Source: Chitinophaga flava (lineage in GTDB: Bacteria; Bacteroidota; Bacteroidia; Chitinophagales; Chitinophagaceae). Taken from it: a stretch of 64,000 nucleotides of DNA. The notes under the pieces were generated by a model. It worked only from the letters and a program-made list of their open reading frames with translations. It had not been told where the DNA came from and did no database searches. A program made the translations under genes and the position numbers. Where the stretch lies: NCBI RefSeq assembly GCF_003308995.1, contig NZ_QFFJ01000001.1, positions 2,232,001 to 2,296,000 on the forward strand. The letters run 5' to 3'. This document shows positions 1 through 9,327 of the stretch, piece by piece (the stretch's first letter is position 1; each line of letters opens with the position of its first letter).

Positions 1-1548
1 CATCAGCATCCACTCCATGGAATGAGGCAGGTGATGTTCGGTTACAAACGGTGCAGAAGGCGCAAATACAGGTGACAGGTATTCTGCCAGCATGTTTTTG
101 GTACCAAATACTTCCGGTAATCCTACATAACCACCGAAGATGGAGAGTACTGCCAGGATGATCAGAGGGATAGTGATGGCAGACGGACTTTCATGCAGAT
201 GATGCTCCTGCTCATGTGTACCACGGAACTTTCCGGAGAAAGTGATGTAGTAGAGGCGGAACATATAGAAAGCGGTCATCAGTGCACCCAACAGGCCCAG
301 TCCGTACAGGATCGGGTTGCTGGCATATGCATGCGCCAGTATTTCGTCTTTGGAGAAGAAACCGGAGAAACCAGGGATACCGGCAATTGCCAGGCAGCCT
401 ACCAGGAAAGTCCAGTTGGTGGTGGGCATGTATTTTTTCAGACCACCCATTTTACGGATATCCTGTTCACCGCCCATAGCGTGGATAACAGAGCCGGAAC
501 CAAGGAACAACAGGGCTTTAAAGAAAGCGTGTGTCATTACGTGGAATACGGCAGCAGAATACGCGCCTACGCCCAGTGCCAGGAACATATAACCCAGCTG
601 GCTCACAGTAGAGTAGGCCAGCACTTTTTTGATGTCGTTTTGTTTCAGCGCGATAGAAGCTGCAAACAGTGCAGTAGCCAGACCAATGATAGCTACTATC
701 GTCTGGATATGCGGTGCCAGCGTATAAATCACATTGCTGCGCGCAATCATGTATATACCGGCAGTCACCATGGTAGCCGCGTGGATCAGGGCTGATACCG
801 GTGTAGGACCGGCCATCGCATCTGGCAACCAGGTATATAAAGGAATCTGAGCTGATTTACCCATTGCACCTACAAACAGCAGCATCGCAATAGCTGCAAT
901 AGTAGGGTTGTTCATACCCAGTGGTGCCGCTTTGGCAAATACTTCAGGGAAAGTAACCGTGCCAAACTGCATGATCATGAAGAAGATACCGAGCAGGAAA
1001 CCGAGGTCACCAATGCGGTTCATCACGAATGCTTTTTTGGCAGCATTATTATAACTGGTGTTTTTAAACCAGAAACCAATCAACAAATAAGAGCACAAAC
1101 CAACACCTTCCCATCCGATGAACATCATCACATAGTTGGCGCCCAGTACCAGTATCAACATGGAAAACACGAAGAGGTTGAGATAAGCGAAATATCTCGC
1201 AAAACCTTCGTTGCTTTCATCATGCATGTAAGAAGTGGAGTAAATGTGGATGAGGGTACCCACACCGGTAATGATCAGCAGAAATAATGCACTCAGTTGA
1301 TCTACCTGGAATGCAAAGGGGATGTGCAGGCTGCCAACAGAGATAAAGTTAAACAGGTGTACCACCTGTGCCTGAAATCCCGGGGCTTTCACCTCAAAAA
1401 ATATCAATAAGCTTACCACAAAGGAAACGAGGACAGAGCCGCTTCCGATAAATCCTACCAGAGACTTGGATAAAAATCTGCGTCCCAACCCATTCACCAG
1501 GAAACCCAATAATGGTAAAAATGGTACCAGCCAAACTAGATTAATCAT
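1..1548 (-). CDS. nuoL: NADH-quinone oxidoreductase subunit L (partial, C-terminus off the left edge)
   Basis: Antiporter-like membrane subunit of respiratory complex I, one of the proton-pumping arm subunits in the cytoplasmic membrane. Translating leftward from the ATG at 1548 gives 516 uninterrupted residues starting MINLVWLVPFLPLLGFL and reaching base 1 without a stop, so the gene is cut by the window edge. Family signatures visible are GWEGVGLCSYLL, the KKAFVMNRIGD segment and LPDAMAGPTPVSALIHAATM, which belong to the proton antiporter core of NuoL. It is the last visible gene of the nuo operon, 53 bases after nuoK; nuoM and nuoN are expected beyond base 1 but cannot be seen. Confidence 0.95.
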   Translation of the reverse strand, partial: MINLVWLVPFLPLLGFLVNGLGRRFLSKSLVGFIGSGSVLVSFVVSLLIFFEVKAPGFQAQVVHLFNFISVGSLHIPFAFQVDQLSALFLLIITGVGTLIHIYSTSYMHDESNEGFARYFAYLNLFVFSMLILVLGANYVMMFIGWEGVGLCSYLLIGFWFKNTSYNNAAKKAFVMNRIGDLGFLLGIFFMIMQFGTVTFPEVFAKAAPLGMNNPTIAAIAMLLFVGAMGKSAQIPLYTWLPDAMAGPTPVSALIHAATMVTAGIYMIARSNVIYTLAPHIQTIVAIIGLATALFAASIALKQNDIKKVLAYSTVSQLGYMFLALGVGAYSAAVFHVMTHAFFKALLFLGSGSVIHAMGGEQDIRKMGGLKKYMPTTNWTFLVGCLAIAGIPGFSGFFSKDEILAHAYASNPILYGLGLLGALMTAFYMFRLYYITFSGKFRGTHEQEHHLHESPSAITIPLIILAVLSIFGGYVGLPEVFGTKNMLAEYLSPVFAPSAPFVTEHHLPHSMEWMLM

Positions 1549-1601
1549 TTATCAATTCTATTTACGACGTCGAAACAATTAATAATTAAGAGGATGAATT
1601 A

Positions 1602-1919
1602 TTAATTTTTCAGCCTGTTAAGAATGTTTATATCTACTGAATGTGTATTTCTGTAGACCATTGTAATGATAGCCAGGCCTACTGCCACTTCCGCAGCTGC
1701 CACCACCATAATAAAGAATACAAACAATTGCGCTGATCCGGCATCTACTCTTCCTGCGTCTGCCCACATTTTGGAGAAAGACACCAGCAACAGGTTTACC
1801 GCATTGAGCATCAGCTCTATGCACATGAAGATGATGATCGCATTACGACGCATCAATACACCCATCACACCAATACAGAACAGGGCGATACTCAGGAATA
1901 TGTAATATTGAACAGGCAT
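1602..1919 (-). CDS. nuoK: NADH-quinone oxidoreductase subunit K
   Basis: Small membrane subunit of complex I (MrpC-like), 105 residues, the usual length for the family. Three membrane helices are evident. The two conserved membrane glutamates of NuoK can be seen: E35 in MCIELMLNAVN and E77 in VAAAEVAVGL, both thought to lie on the proton path. It sits between nuoJ and nuoL in the standard order. A 50-base spacer separates it from nuoJ and contains two heptad units (TTAGGAA, TTACGAA) and a short GC hairpin (cgggc 1946-1950, gcccg 1958-1962). Confidence 0.95.
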   Translation of the reverse strand: MPVQYYIFLSIALFCIGVMGVLMRRNAIIIFMCIELMLNAVNLLLVSFSKMWADAGRVDAGSAQLFVFFIMVVAAAEVAVGLAIITMVYRNTHSVDINILNRLKN

Positions 1920-1969
1920 AATAAAAAATTAGGAATTACGAATAGCGGGCCTGTAAAGCCCGTGTAGTA

Positions 1970-2470
1970 TTAGTCTTTTTTACCAATAACAACTGCGCCT
2001 ACCATTGCGCTGAGGAACAGGATACTGCTCACCTCAAATGGCACTACATATTGTTTGAATAACATCTGTCCCAGGTTTTTGATCAACCCTATATCTGTAG
2101 ATGCTGTACCGATTGCAGGCATGCTGGCATCACGCAGGGCAGCTACCAGTACTACCAGTAAGGCACCACCGCTGATAGCGCCGGCGTATTTCAGCCAGTT
2201 ACGCTTCTGAGGCTCCAGCTCTGCATTGAGATTCATCAGCATCATCACATAAAGGAACAATACCATGATCGCACCGGCATACACAATAATATGCACCACG
2301 GCCAGAAACTGGGCGTTCAGCATGATATAATGCCCTGCAATGGTAAAGAAGGTTACGATCAGACACAATACGCTCGTCACAGGATTCTTGCTCAGTACTA
2401 CGCCCAATGCCGAAACCAGGGCGATGACAGAAAGCACCATGAAAATTATTTGTTGTATACTCATTCCCAT
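1970..2470 (-). CDS. nuoJ: NADH-quinone oxidoreductase subunit J
   Basis: Membrane subunit of complex I, 166 residues, with about five hydrophobic helices. The segment AVVHIIVYAGAIMVLFLYVMM at about residues 57-77 is the NuoJ/ND6 signature containing the pi-bulge helix that couples quinone chemistry to pumping in structural studies of the family. The start is either the ATG at 2470 (MGMSIQQ) or the one two codons later at 2464 (MSIQQ); the sequence does not decide. It follows nuoI by 49 bases in the operon. Confidence 0.93.
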   Translation of the reverse strand: MGMSIQQIIFMVLSVIALVSALGVVLSKNPVTSVLCLIVTFFTIAGHYIMLNAQFLAVVHIIVYAGAIMVLFLYVMMLMNLNAELEPQKRNWLKYAGAISGGALLVVLVAALRDASMPAIGTASTDIGLIKNLGQMLFKQYVVPFEVSSILFLSAMVGAVVIGKKD

Positions 2471-2519
2471 CTCTATGTTTGACTATTGTATTTTTAGCTA
2501 ATGCGCACTGTGAATAATA

Positions 2520-3026
2520 TTATTTACCCTGTTGTTTCGGATTAGGAATCAACAGATCATCCTTTCCATAAATGAAGCCTTTACGCTGATAGTTGGAAGG
2601 AGCGAAGGTTTCAGACATGTAAATGGCGTCTTTGGGGCAGGCTTCTTCACAGAATCCGCAGAAAATACAACGCAGCATGTTGATCTCATACCTGGCCGCA
2701 TATTTTTCTTCCCTGTACAGGTTTTCCTCTCCGGGCTTCCTTTCAGCAGCTTCCATGGTAATGGCTTCTGCCGGGCAGGCTACAGCACAAAGGCCGCAGG
2801 CGGTGCATCTTTCACGGCCTTCCTCATCACGGTTCAGTACGTGTAAACCACGGAATACCGGGCTGAATTGACGTCTCTGTTCCGGGAAACTTACGGTAGC
2901 CTTACGTTTGAATAAGTGCTTGAGGGTAATGCTCATACCTTTCGCAATGGCAGGAATGTACATTTTTTCCGCAAGGGTCATCGGGCTGCGGTCTACCGGT
3001 TTTGCCCTGTTTGTTAATGATTGCAT
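2520..3026 (-). CDS. nuoI: NADH-quinone oxidoreductase subunit I, 2x[4Fe-4S] ferredoxin-like
   Basis: Peripheral-arm subunit carrying iron-sulfur clusters N6a and N6b that pass electrons towards quinone. Two CxxCxxCxxxCP motifs are visible: C74/C77/C80/C84 (CTACGLCAVACP) and C120/C123/C126/C130 (CIFCGFCEEACP). The length of 168 residues is normal. The 52-base spacer to nuoH upstream and the 49-base spacer to nuoJ downstream fit one transcript. Nothing unusual is seen. Confidence 0.96.
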   Translation of the reverse strand: MQSLTNRAKPVDRSPMTLAEKMYIPAIAKGMSITLKHLFKRKATVSFPEQRRQFSPVFRGLHVLNRDEEGRERCTACGLCAVACPAEAITMEAAERKPGEENLYREEKYAARYEINMLRCIFCGFCEEACPKDAIYMSETFAPSNYQRKGFIYGKDDLLIPNPKQQGK

Positions 3027-3078
3027 AAGAAATGCTTTATTTAGTCCACACCCGAAAGTGTGTAAAAAGTAAAAGAAA

Positions 3079-4122
3079 TTAGTGTTGACGAGCCAATACA
3101 GTTGCTCCGGTAATCAGCATGTTAGCCAGTGCCAGCGGGATCATCACTCTCCAGCCCAGACGCATCAGCTGATCATAACGGAATCTTGGGATCGTCCACC
3201 GTACCCACATAAAGAAGAATATAAACACCAGTATTTTGATAAACAATGCCAGGAAGCCCAGTATGGTGAGCAGATTGGGACTAACGCCCAGGCTGTCCAT
3301 GCCAGGGAAGGCATATCCACCAAAATACATAGTGGCCATCAGCGCAGAGCTGACAAACATGTTGATATATTCCGCAAAGAGGTAAAAGCCCAGTTTCATG
3401 GAAGAGTATTCCAGGTGGTAACCACCATTCAGCTCGTTCTCTGCTTCCGGCAGGTCAAACGGCGTACGGTTAGTTTCCGCAAAAGCACATATCAGGAAGA
3501 TAAAGAAGCCCAGCGGCTGGTATACCACGTTCCACATGCTATGACGTTGCTGCTCCACGATTTCCTTCAGGCTCAGGGTGCCGGTCAGCATCAGCAATGC
3601 GATCAGCGCCAGACCCATTGGCAGTTCGTAGGAAATGATCTGGGAGGCAGCCCTCACAGAGGCCAGCAGGGAGTATTTGTTGTTGGATGCCCAGCCACCG
3701 ATCATAATTCCGTATACGCCCATGCTCACTACACCGAATATGAACAGGATACCGATGTTTACATCAGCTACCTGCAGGGAAATGGTGCGGCCAGCAATGG
3801 TCAGGGTATCGCCCCATGGAATTACGGCACTGGTCATACAGGCCACCAGCATGGCGATGGAAGGGCCCAGAACGAAGAGGAACCGGTTAGAGTTGGTTGG
3901 GATGATCTCTTCCTTGAAGAAGAGTTTACCACCATCGGCCAGGGGTTGCAGCAATCCCAGCGGACCTGCGCGGTTAGGGCCTAAACGGTCCTGGATCCAG
4001 GCAGCCACCTTTCTTTCGCCCCAGGTAGAGTACATAGCTACTACCAGTGACAGTACCAACACTGCGGATATCAGCAGTATTTTCTCAAGAATAAAAAACC
4101 AGTCTATGCTTAATAACGTCAT
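3079..4122 (-). CDS. nuoH: NADH-quinone oxidoreductase subunit H
   Basis: Membrane subunit that forms the quinone chamber roof with NuoB and NuoD. It is 347 residues with about eight membrane helices. Signatures include GERKVAAWIQDRLGPNRAG near the N-terminus and AETNRTPFDLPEAENEL in the middle, the acidic loop typical of ND1/NuoH. The usual phrase after it, EL-x-x-G-x-H-x-E-Y, is present as ELNGGYHLEY. The spacer from nuoG (4123-4157) carries three TTACGA units. Confidence 0.96.
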   Translation of the reverse strand: MTLLSIDWFFILEKILLISAVLVLSLVVAMYSTWGERKVAAWIQDRLGPNRAGPLGLLQPLADGGKLFFKEEIIPTNSNRFLFVLGPSIAMLVACMTSAVIPWGDTLTIAGRTISLQVADVNIGILFIFGVVSMGVYGIMIGGWASNNKYSLLASVRAASQIISYELPMGLALIALLMLTGTLSLKEIVEQQRHSMWNVVYQPLGFFIFLICAFAETNRTPFDLPEAENELNGGYHLEYSSMKLGFYLFAEYINMFVSSALMATMYFGGYAFPGMDSLGVSPNLLTILGFLALFIKILVFIFFFMWVRWTIPRFRYDQLMRLGWRVMIPLALANMLITGATVLARQH

Positions 4123-4157
4123 TTCCTGTTATAAGTTACGATTACGAATTACGATGC

Positions 4158-5246
4158 TTACTTATTAAAATCGTCCGAGTGAGCAGGACCTTCGATCTTC
4201 GACAGATCGATATCCGGCCTGTTTACCTGGCTTTGCGTGTGGATATCAAACAGCAGTTTGGGCTGTCTGCCATCCAGTACTTCCACCAGCGGATCTTTCG
4301 GTTTAACGGTATTTACGTAATGGCCCTGAGAAATAACACTGTGACGGTCAATTTTGCGTGGCCCTTCAATGATCCAGTCTGATTTTTCCTTTTTATCGAA
4401 ACGGCAGGTGTTACAGATAAAGTCTTCCACTTCACCGTATTGGTCTTTACGGGCTGTTACGCGGAATACCTCGTCACCACGCATCCACAATACGGTTTTA
4501 CCGCAGCATTTTGGATTTTCGCAGTTACGGTGGGCATCTACCGGTTTCAGGAACCATACACGGTTTTTGAAACGGAAGGTTTTATCTGTCAGCGCGCCTA
4601 CCGGGCAAACGTCGATCACGTTGCCGATAAACTCGTTGTCGAGAGACTGATGGATATAAGTGCTGATTTCGGAAGCGTCGCCACGGCCGAGTATGCCATG
4701 TTCACGTTTTTCCGTCAGCTGGTCAGCGGTATACACACAACGGTAGCAGAGAATGCAACGGGTCATGTGCAGCTGTATTTTGTCGCCGATATCGATTTTA
4801 TCGAATGTTCTGCGTTTGAATTCGTAGCGGGTAGCTTCGGCACCGTGTTCGTAGCTCAGGTTCTGCAGATCGCATTCACCGGCCTGGTCGCAAACGGGGC
4901 AGTCGAGCGGGTGATTGAGCAGCAGGAATTCTACTACTCCCTTGCGGGCTTCCTGTACTTCAGGAGAAGTGATGTTGGCTACTTCCATACCGTCCATTAC
5001 GGTAGTACGGCAGCTGGCCACCAGTTTAGGCATCGGGCGCGGATCGGCTTCGGAGCCTTTGGACACTTTTACCAGACAGGTACGGCATTTACCGCCGCTG
5101 CCCTGTAACTTGGAATAGTAGCACATAGCCGGCGGCACTACATCCCCACCTATCTTCCGGGCCGCATTCAGTATCGTTGTACCAGGTTCGACCTCTACGG
5201 AGATGTTATCGATCTTAACCTTGAATAATTTTTTTTCCTCCGCCAT
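4158..5246 (-). CDS. nuoG: NADH-quinone oxidoreductase subunit G, short form without molybdopterin domain
   Basis: Electron-transfer subunit of the complex I peripheral arm, 362 residues from the chosen ATG at 5246 (MAEEKKLFKVKID). A start 16 codons upstream (5294) is open but gives an untypical basic leader. The N-terminus is a [2Fe-2S] domain (CYYSKLQGSGGKCRTC). Next come the His/Cys cluster region CPVCDQAGECDLQ and RCILCYRC with a later VCPVGAL, then a last cysteine set (NCENPKCCGK, ICNTC) corresponding to the start of the molybdopterin-type domain. The protein ends soon after, whereas E. coli NuoG has over 900 residues. A short NuoG is usual in Bacteroidota, so this is not a truncation by mutation. 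Confidence 0.94.
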   Translation of the reverse strand: MAEEKKLFKVKIDNISVEVEPGTTILNAARKIGGDVVPPAMCYYSKLQGSGGKCRTCLVKVSKGSEADPRPMPKLVASCRTTVMDGMEVANITSPEVQEARKGVVEFLLLNHPLDCPVCDQAGECDLQNLSYEHGAEATRYEFKRRTFDKIDIGDKIQLHMTRCILCYRCVYTADQLTEKREHGILGRGDASEISTYIHQSLDNEFIGNVIDVCPVGALTDKTFRFKNRVWFLKPVDAHRNCENPKCCGKTVLWMRGDEVFRVTARKDQYGEVEDFICNTCRFDKKEKSDWIIEGPRKIDRHSVISQGHYVNTVKPKDPLVEVLDGRQPKLLFDIHTQSQVNRPDIDLSKIEGPAHSDDFNK

Positions 5247-5350
5247 CTTATTATATTTTTTGCTTGCAGCGCTTTTATAGAAGCGATGCAGCAAAGTTTA
5301 TGTTGTTATTATTTATTGACTATTCTGTGAATCTTAGCGCCCTGGCGGAA

Positions 5351-6715
5351 CTATACAGCTGCCGGTTCCGGTAAAGGAAGCGGGTCAGCATAGTGCGCCA
5401 GTCCGAAGTTACGGGTAAGCGCTTCATCCGGGTGTTTCACATGCCATTCAAACTCGTCGCGGAAGTGACGGATGGCAGCAGCTACCGGCCATGCAGCGGC
5501 GTCGCCGAGCGGGCAGATGGTGTTGCCTTCTATTTTCCGCTGAATATCCCACAACAGATCTATATCACTCATTTTACCTTTTCCGTATTCGATGTTGTGC
5601 AAGACTTTTTTCATCCAGCCGGTACCTTCACGGCAAGGGCTGCACTGACCACAGCTTTCGTGGTGGTAGAAACGGGCAAAGGTGAGTGTGTTGCGTACAA
5701 TACACTGGTCTTCGTCCATCACGATGAAACCGCCGGAGCCCAGCATGGAGCCGGTGGCAAAGCCGCCGTCATTCAGGCTTTCGTAGGTCATCATACGGGT
5801 TTCGCCTTTAGCTGTTTTCAGCAGCAGGTTGGCCGGCAGCACCGGTACGGAAGAACCGCCGGGGATGCAGGCTTTCAGGCGTTTACCACCTTTGATGCCT
5901 CCGCAGTATTCATCGGAATAGATAAATTCTTCTACAGAGATGTTCATTTCGATCTCATAAACGCCTGGTTTGTTGATATTACCGCAGGCAGAGATGAGTT
6001 TGGTACCGGTAGATTTGCCGATACCGAATTTGATATATTCGTCACCGCCGATGTTAATAATAGGAACTACGGCTGCGATGGTTTCTACGTTGTTTACCAC
6101 GGTAGGGCATCCCCATAAACCTTTTACGGCCGGGAATGGTGGTTTGATACGGGGGTTGCCGCGTTTACCTTCCAGTGATTCCAGCAGAGCTGTTTCTTCA
6201 CCGCAGATATAAGCGCCGGCGCCACGTTGTACATATATTTCGAGGTCAAAGCCGGTGCCGAGGATGTTTTTCCCCAGCCAGCCTTTATTTTTCGCTTCTG
6301 CGATAGCCTGTTCCAGGATATCCGGGATCCAGGCATATTCGCCGCGGATATAGATATACGCACTGTTAGCACCCAGGGCAAAACTGGATATGAGCAGGCC
6401 TTCTATCAGCAGGTGAGGGATGAACTCCATCAGGTAACGATCTTTGAAAGTACCTGGCTCAGATTCGTCCGCATTGCACACGAGGTAACGGGGAACACCT
6501 TCCGGTTTAGCGATGAAACTCCATTTCAGACCGGTAGGGAAACCTGCACCACCACGACCTCTGAGGCCGCTTTTTTTCACTTCTTCCACTACGGCATCAG
6601 GGCCCATGGATTTCAGCGCTTTTTCTGCTGCTGCATAACCGCCGTTGCTCCGGTAAGTATCATAATACCGGATACCTTCTATGTGTGCTTTGTCTAACAG
6701 TAATTTGCGTCCCAT
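5351..6715 (-). CDS. nuoF: NADH-quinone oxidoreductase subunit F (NADH and FMN binding)
   Basis: Subunit where NADH is oxidised by FMN at the tip of complex I; 454 residues. The nucleotide-binding loop GRGGAGFPTGLKW is at about residues 53-65, the FMN-site segment CNADESEPGTFKDRYLME follows, and GAYICGEETALLESLEGKRG is the family signature in the middle. The [4Fe-4S] N3 ligands are in SCGQCSPCREGT and the later TICPLGD. The gene lies between the small membrane ORF and nuoG. Confidence 0.97.
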   Translation of the reverse strand: MGRKLLLDKAHIEGIRYYDTYRSNGGYAAAEKALKSMGPDAVVEEVKKSGLRGRGGAGFPTGLKWSFIAKPEGVPRYLVCNADESEPGTFKDRYLMEFIPHLLIEGLLISSFALGANSAYIYIRGEYAWIPDILEQAIAEAKNKGWLGKNILGTGFDLEIYVQRGAGAYICGEETALLESLEGKRGNPRIKPPFPAVKGLWGCPTVVNNVETIAAVVPIINIGGDEYIKFGIGKSTGTKLISACGNINKPGVYEIEMNISVEEFIYSDEYCGGIKGGKRLKACIPGGSSVPVLPANLLLKTAKGETRMMTYESLNDGGFATGSMLGSGGFIVMDEDQCIVRNTLTFARFYHHESCGQCSPCREGTGWMKKVLHNIEYGKGKMSDIDLLWDIQRKIEGNTICPLGDAAAWPVAAAIRHFRDEFEWHVKHPDEALTRNFGLAHYADPLPLPEPAAV

Positions 6716-6782
6716 TTTCTTCCTTATGGTTTAATGGTGATAGATAAACCAGCACCATCAACAGATTTGTATGATATATCTT

Positions 6783-6995
6783 TTATGCCTTGCGTATCCT
6801 ATGTTGGGCAATGCGTTCACCCAGTCTGTAAAACAACAACCCTGCGCTGACACCACAAACAAAGGACAGGAACACATTGTCAATCCTCCACAGACCTGCC
6901 AGTGCTGTCATCAGCAGTATGGCTTCAATCACGATCAGCTTATGCTGATGAAATAACTCCCGGATACGCATGACTATCGTTTTTTGGTGATGCAT
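6783..6995 (-). CDS. Small two-helix membrane protein inside the nuo operon (unknown)
   Basis: A 70-residue reading frame between nuoE and nuoF. The ATG at 6995 overlaps the nuoE stop codon by one base (TAATG on the coding strand), which suggests translational coupling. The protein has a basic N-terminus (MHHQKTIVMRIRELFHQHK), a hydrophobic helix IVIEAILLMTALAGLW, a second helix VFLSFVCGVSAGLLFYRL, and a basic tail. It matches no complex I subunit that I know. It could be a lineage-specific assembly or accessory protein, or an ORF kept by chance. The coupled start and coherent two-helix topology favour a real gene. Confidence 0.55.
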   Translation of the reverse strand: MHHQKTIVMRIRELFHQHKLIVIEAILLMTALAGLWRIDNVFLSFVCGVSAGLLFYRLGERIAQHRIRKA

Positions 6996-7489
6996 TAGTT
7001 TGCTTTTGCCCTGCATTCTGCGATGATCTCATCCACTTTTGCAGGGGTCAGGTGTTCGCGGAAGTGTTTGCCTAATTGCATCATAGGCGCGTATCCGCAG
7101 GCACCCAGGCATTCCACCGTTTTAAGGGTAAACATGCCATCAGGCGTAGTTTCACCTACACCGATACCCAGTTTGCTCTTGATATAGTCAATGATCTGAT
7201 CAGAACCACTTACCATACAGGGTCCTGTCTGACATACCTCAAACAGGTATTTGCCCACCGGCTTCAGATTGAACATGCTGTAGAATGTGGCTACTTCGTA
7301 CACTTCAATGGGTTTTATTTGCAGTAAAGACGCAACATAGTCCATTGTTTCCGCACTCAGCCAACCGTCAAATTCTTCCTGTGCCAGATGCAGCACGGGT
7401 ATCAGCGCACTTTTCTGCTTCCCTTCCGGGTAGCGTGCGATGATCTCTTTTACTTTATTCAGTTTCTCCTCAGAAAATTGAACAGCCAT
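6995..7489 (-). CDS. nuoE: NADH-quinone oxidoreductase subunit E, thioredoxin-like [2Fe-2S]
   Basis: Subunit carrying the off-path cluster N1a next to NuoF, 164 residues. The four cluster cysteines are visible in CQTGPC and CLGAC, spaced as in the thioredoxin-like ferredoxin family, preceded by the helical bundle segment IEVYEVATFYSMFNL. The stop codon overlaps the start of the next small ORF. The gene follows nuoD by 42 bases. Confidence 0.96.
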   Translation of the reverse strand: MAVQFSEEKLNKVKEIIARYPEGKQKSALIPVLHLAQEEFDGWLSAETMDYVASLLQIKPIEVYEVATFYSMFNLKPVGKYLFEVCQTGPCMVSGSDQIIDYIKSKLGIGVGETTPDGMFTLKTVECLGACGYAPMMQLGKHFREHLTPAKVDEIIAECRAKAN

Positions 7490-7531
7490 TTTTTTAATCA
7501 GCTTTATTCTTCAAAAATTCGATTGTACCTA

Positions 7532-8752
7532 CTACGCATCCAGTTCACCGGCAATCAGGTTGAGACTACTCATACACACGATCGCATCGCTCAGCATGGC
7601 GCCTTTCACCAGTTCGGCATAAGCCTGGTAGTAGATAAAGCAGGGACGACGGAAATGCAGACGATAAGGGCTGCGGCCGCCATCACTGATCAGATAGAAG
7701 CCCAGCTCTCCGTTGGCACCTTCTACTGCGTTGTACACCTCACCTGGTAAGATGTCCGTTTCACCCATCACGATTTTAAAGTGATAGATGAGCGCTTCCA
7801 TCTTGGTATATACATCCTTTTTATCAGGCAGGTAATAAGCCGGTACGTCGGCATGGTATACATCATCAGGCAGACCTTTCAGTTTGTCCATTGCCTGACG
7901 GATAATACTGATACTTTCCCACATTTCAGCGTTGCGTACGAGATAACGGTCGTAGCAGTCGCCGGTAGTACCTACTGGTACGGAGAAGTCGAAGTCCTGG
8001 TAAGAAGAATATGGGGTGGCCACGCGCACGTCGTAGTCAACACCCGCAGCCCTGAGGTTAGGCCCAGTGAAGCCGTAGCTCATCGCTCTTTCAGCGCTGA
8101 TGGCGCCTACTCCCTGTGTACGTTCCATGAAGATACGGTTACGGGTAAGCAGGGTTTCGAATTCTTTCAGTGCCTCAGGATATTCTTTCAGGAAACGTTC
8201 AATTTTTTCGAAAGCTGCAGGCGTGAAGTTTCTTTCGAAACCACCAATACGGCCAATGTTGGTCGTCAGGCGGGAGCCGCATATTTCTTCATAAATTTCG
8301 TATATAAGTTCACGGTAGGTCATGAGGTATACGAAACCGGTGAGTGCACCGGTATCCACACCCATTACCGCGTTACAGATCAGGTGGTCTGCTATACGGG
8401 CCAGCTCCATGATGATCACACGCAGATATTCTACCCTTTTAGGTAATTCGAGGCCCAGCAGTTTTTCTACTGTCATGATCCATCCGAAGTTATTGATGGG
8501 GGCAGAGCAGTAGTTGAGCCTGTCTGTCAGCGGTGTGATCTGGTAGTAAGGACGGCGTTCTGCGATTTTCTCAAATGCGCGGTGAATATATCCTACAGTA
8601 GATACTGCGCTCACAATCCTTTCGCCGTCTATTTCCAGAATATTCTGGAATACGCCGTGTGTAGCCGGGTGTGTAGGACCCAGGTTCAGCGTGGTCGTAT
8701 TTTTTTCTATGGAGCCTTCCGGCAGTTTTATATGTTGTTTCTGGTCTAACAT
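7532..8752 (-). CDS. nuoD: NADH-quinone oxidoreductase subunit D (49-kDa type)
   Basis: Subunit that lines the quinone pocket with NuoB and NuoH; homologous to the large subunit of NiFe hydrogenases but without their metal-binding cysteines. It has 406 residues. The signature LGPTHPATHGVFQ is at about residues 25-37 and contains the histidine of the quinone site. The C-terminus ends DAIVCMSSLNLIAGELDA, a normal family end where the final residues approach the N2 cluster. NuoC and NuoD are separate genes here, unlike the E. coli fusion. Confidence 0.97.
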   Translation of the reverse strand: MLDQKQHIKLPEGSIEKNTTTLNLGPTHPATHGVFQNILEIDGERIVSAVSTVGYIHRAFEKIAERRPYYQITPLTDRLNYCSAPINNFGWIMTVEKLLGLELPKRVEYLRVIIMELARIADHLICNAVMGVDTGALTGFVYLMTYRELIYEIYEEICGSRLTTNIGRIGGFERNFTPAAFEKIERFLKEYPEALKEFETLLTRNRIFMERTQGVGAISAERAMSYGFTGPNLRAAGVDYDVRVATPYSSYQDFDFSVPVGTTGDCYDRYLVRNAEMWESISIIRQAMDKLKGLPDDVYHADVPAYYLPDKKDVYTKMEALIYHFKIVMGETDILPGEVYNAVEGANGELGFYLISDGGRSPYRLHFRRPCFIYYQAYAELVKGAMLSDAIVCMSSLNLIAGELDA

Positions 8753-8764
8753 AGCCTGGTTTAA

Positions 8765-9280
8765 TTAAAAGTGACCGCCCCGACCAAACATTTCGTCGTC
8801 TTTGTCCGTACGCATAGGGTCTTCCAGTGGGAATTCCTTACGCATGGGGAAATAGGTCATTTCGTCCACATTAAGGATACGGATCAGGTTAGGATGTCCA
8901 ACGAAATCGATTCCGAAGAAATCATAGGTTTCCCGCTCCATCCAGTTGGCAGATTGATACAAGCTGGTAGCGGTGAACACCTTAGGTGAAGCGACCGGCG
9001 TATATACTTTCATTCGCAGCCTGACATTGTCAACAAAGTTATGCAGATGGTATACCACTGCGAGCTCCTCTCCTTTTCTTTCGGGATAATGCACGGCAGT
9101 GACATCCGTCAGAAAACGAAAACGCAATTCCTCATCATCAAACAGGAATTGCATTATTTTAAGGTTATAATCTTTCTGTGCAGTGAAGGTGAGCATTCCG
9201 AACGGCTCTTCAAAGCCGGTCAGCACATCCCCGAACTTCTCTGTCAGGCGTTGCTGTATGCGTTCGTTTGTTAAAGACAT
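8765..9280 (-). CDS. nuoC: NADH-quinone oxidoreductase subunit C (30-kDa type)
   Basis: Peripheral-arm structural subunit, 171 residues from ATG 9280 (MSLTNERIQQRL); a start two codons upstream at 9286 is also open. The family signature ERETYDFFGIDFVGHPNL, continued by RKEFPLEDP, is present in the C-terminal half. It is 12 bases upstream of nuoD. The spacer to nuoB holds three perfect heptad units (9295-9315). Confidence 0.95.
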   Translation of the reverse strand: MSLTNERIQQRLTEKFGDVLTGFEEPFGMLTFTAQKDYNLKIMQFLFDDEELRFRFLTDVTAVHYPERKGEELAVVYHLHNFVDNVRLRMKVYTPVASPKVFTATSLYQSANWMERETYDFFGIDFVGHPNLIRILNVDEMTYFPMRKEFPLEDPMRTDKDDEMFGRGGHF

Positions 9281-9327
9281 TAACAATAAGAGATTTACGA
9301 GTTACAAGTTACCATTCACACCCTTAC

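Noticed and set aside
4158..5246. nuoG as a truncated pseudogene
   Set aside because: The short form keeps all N-terminal cluster ligands and is the usual Bacteroidota architecture.
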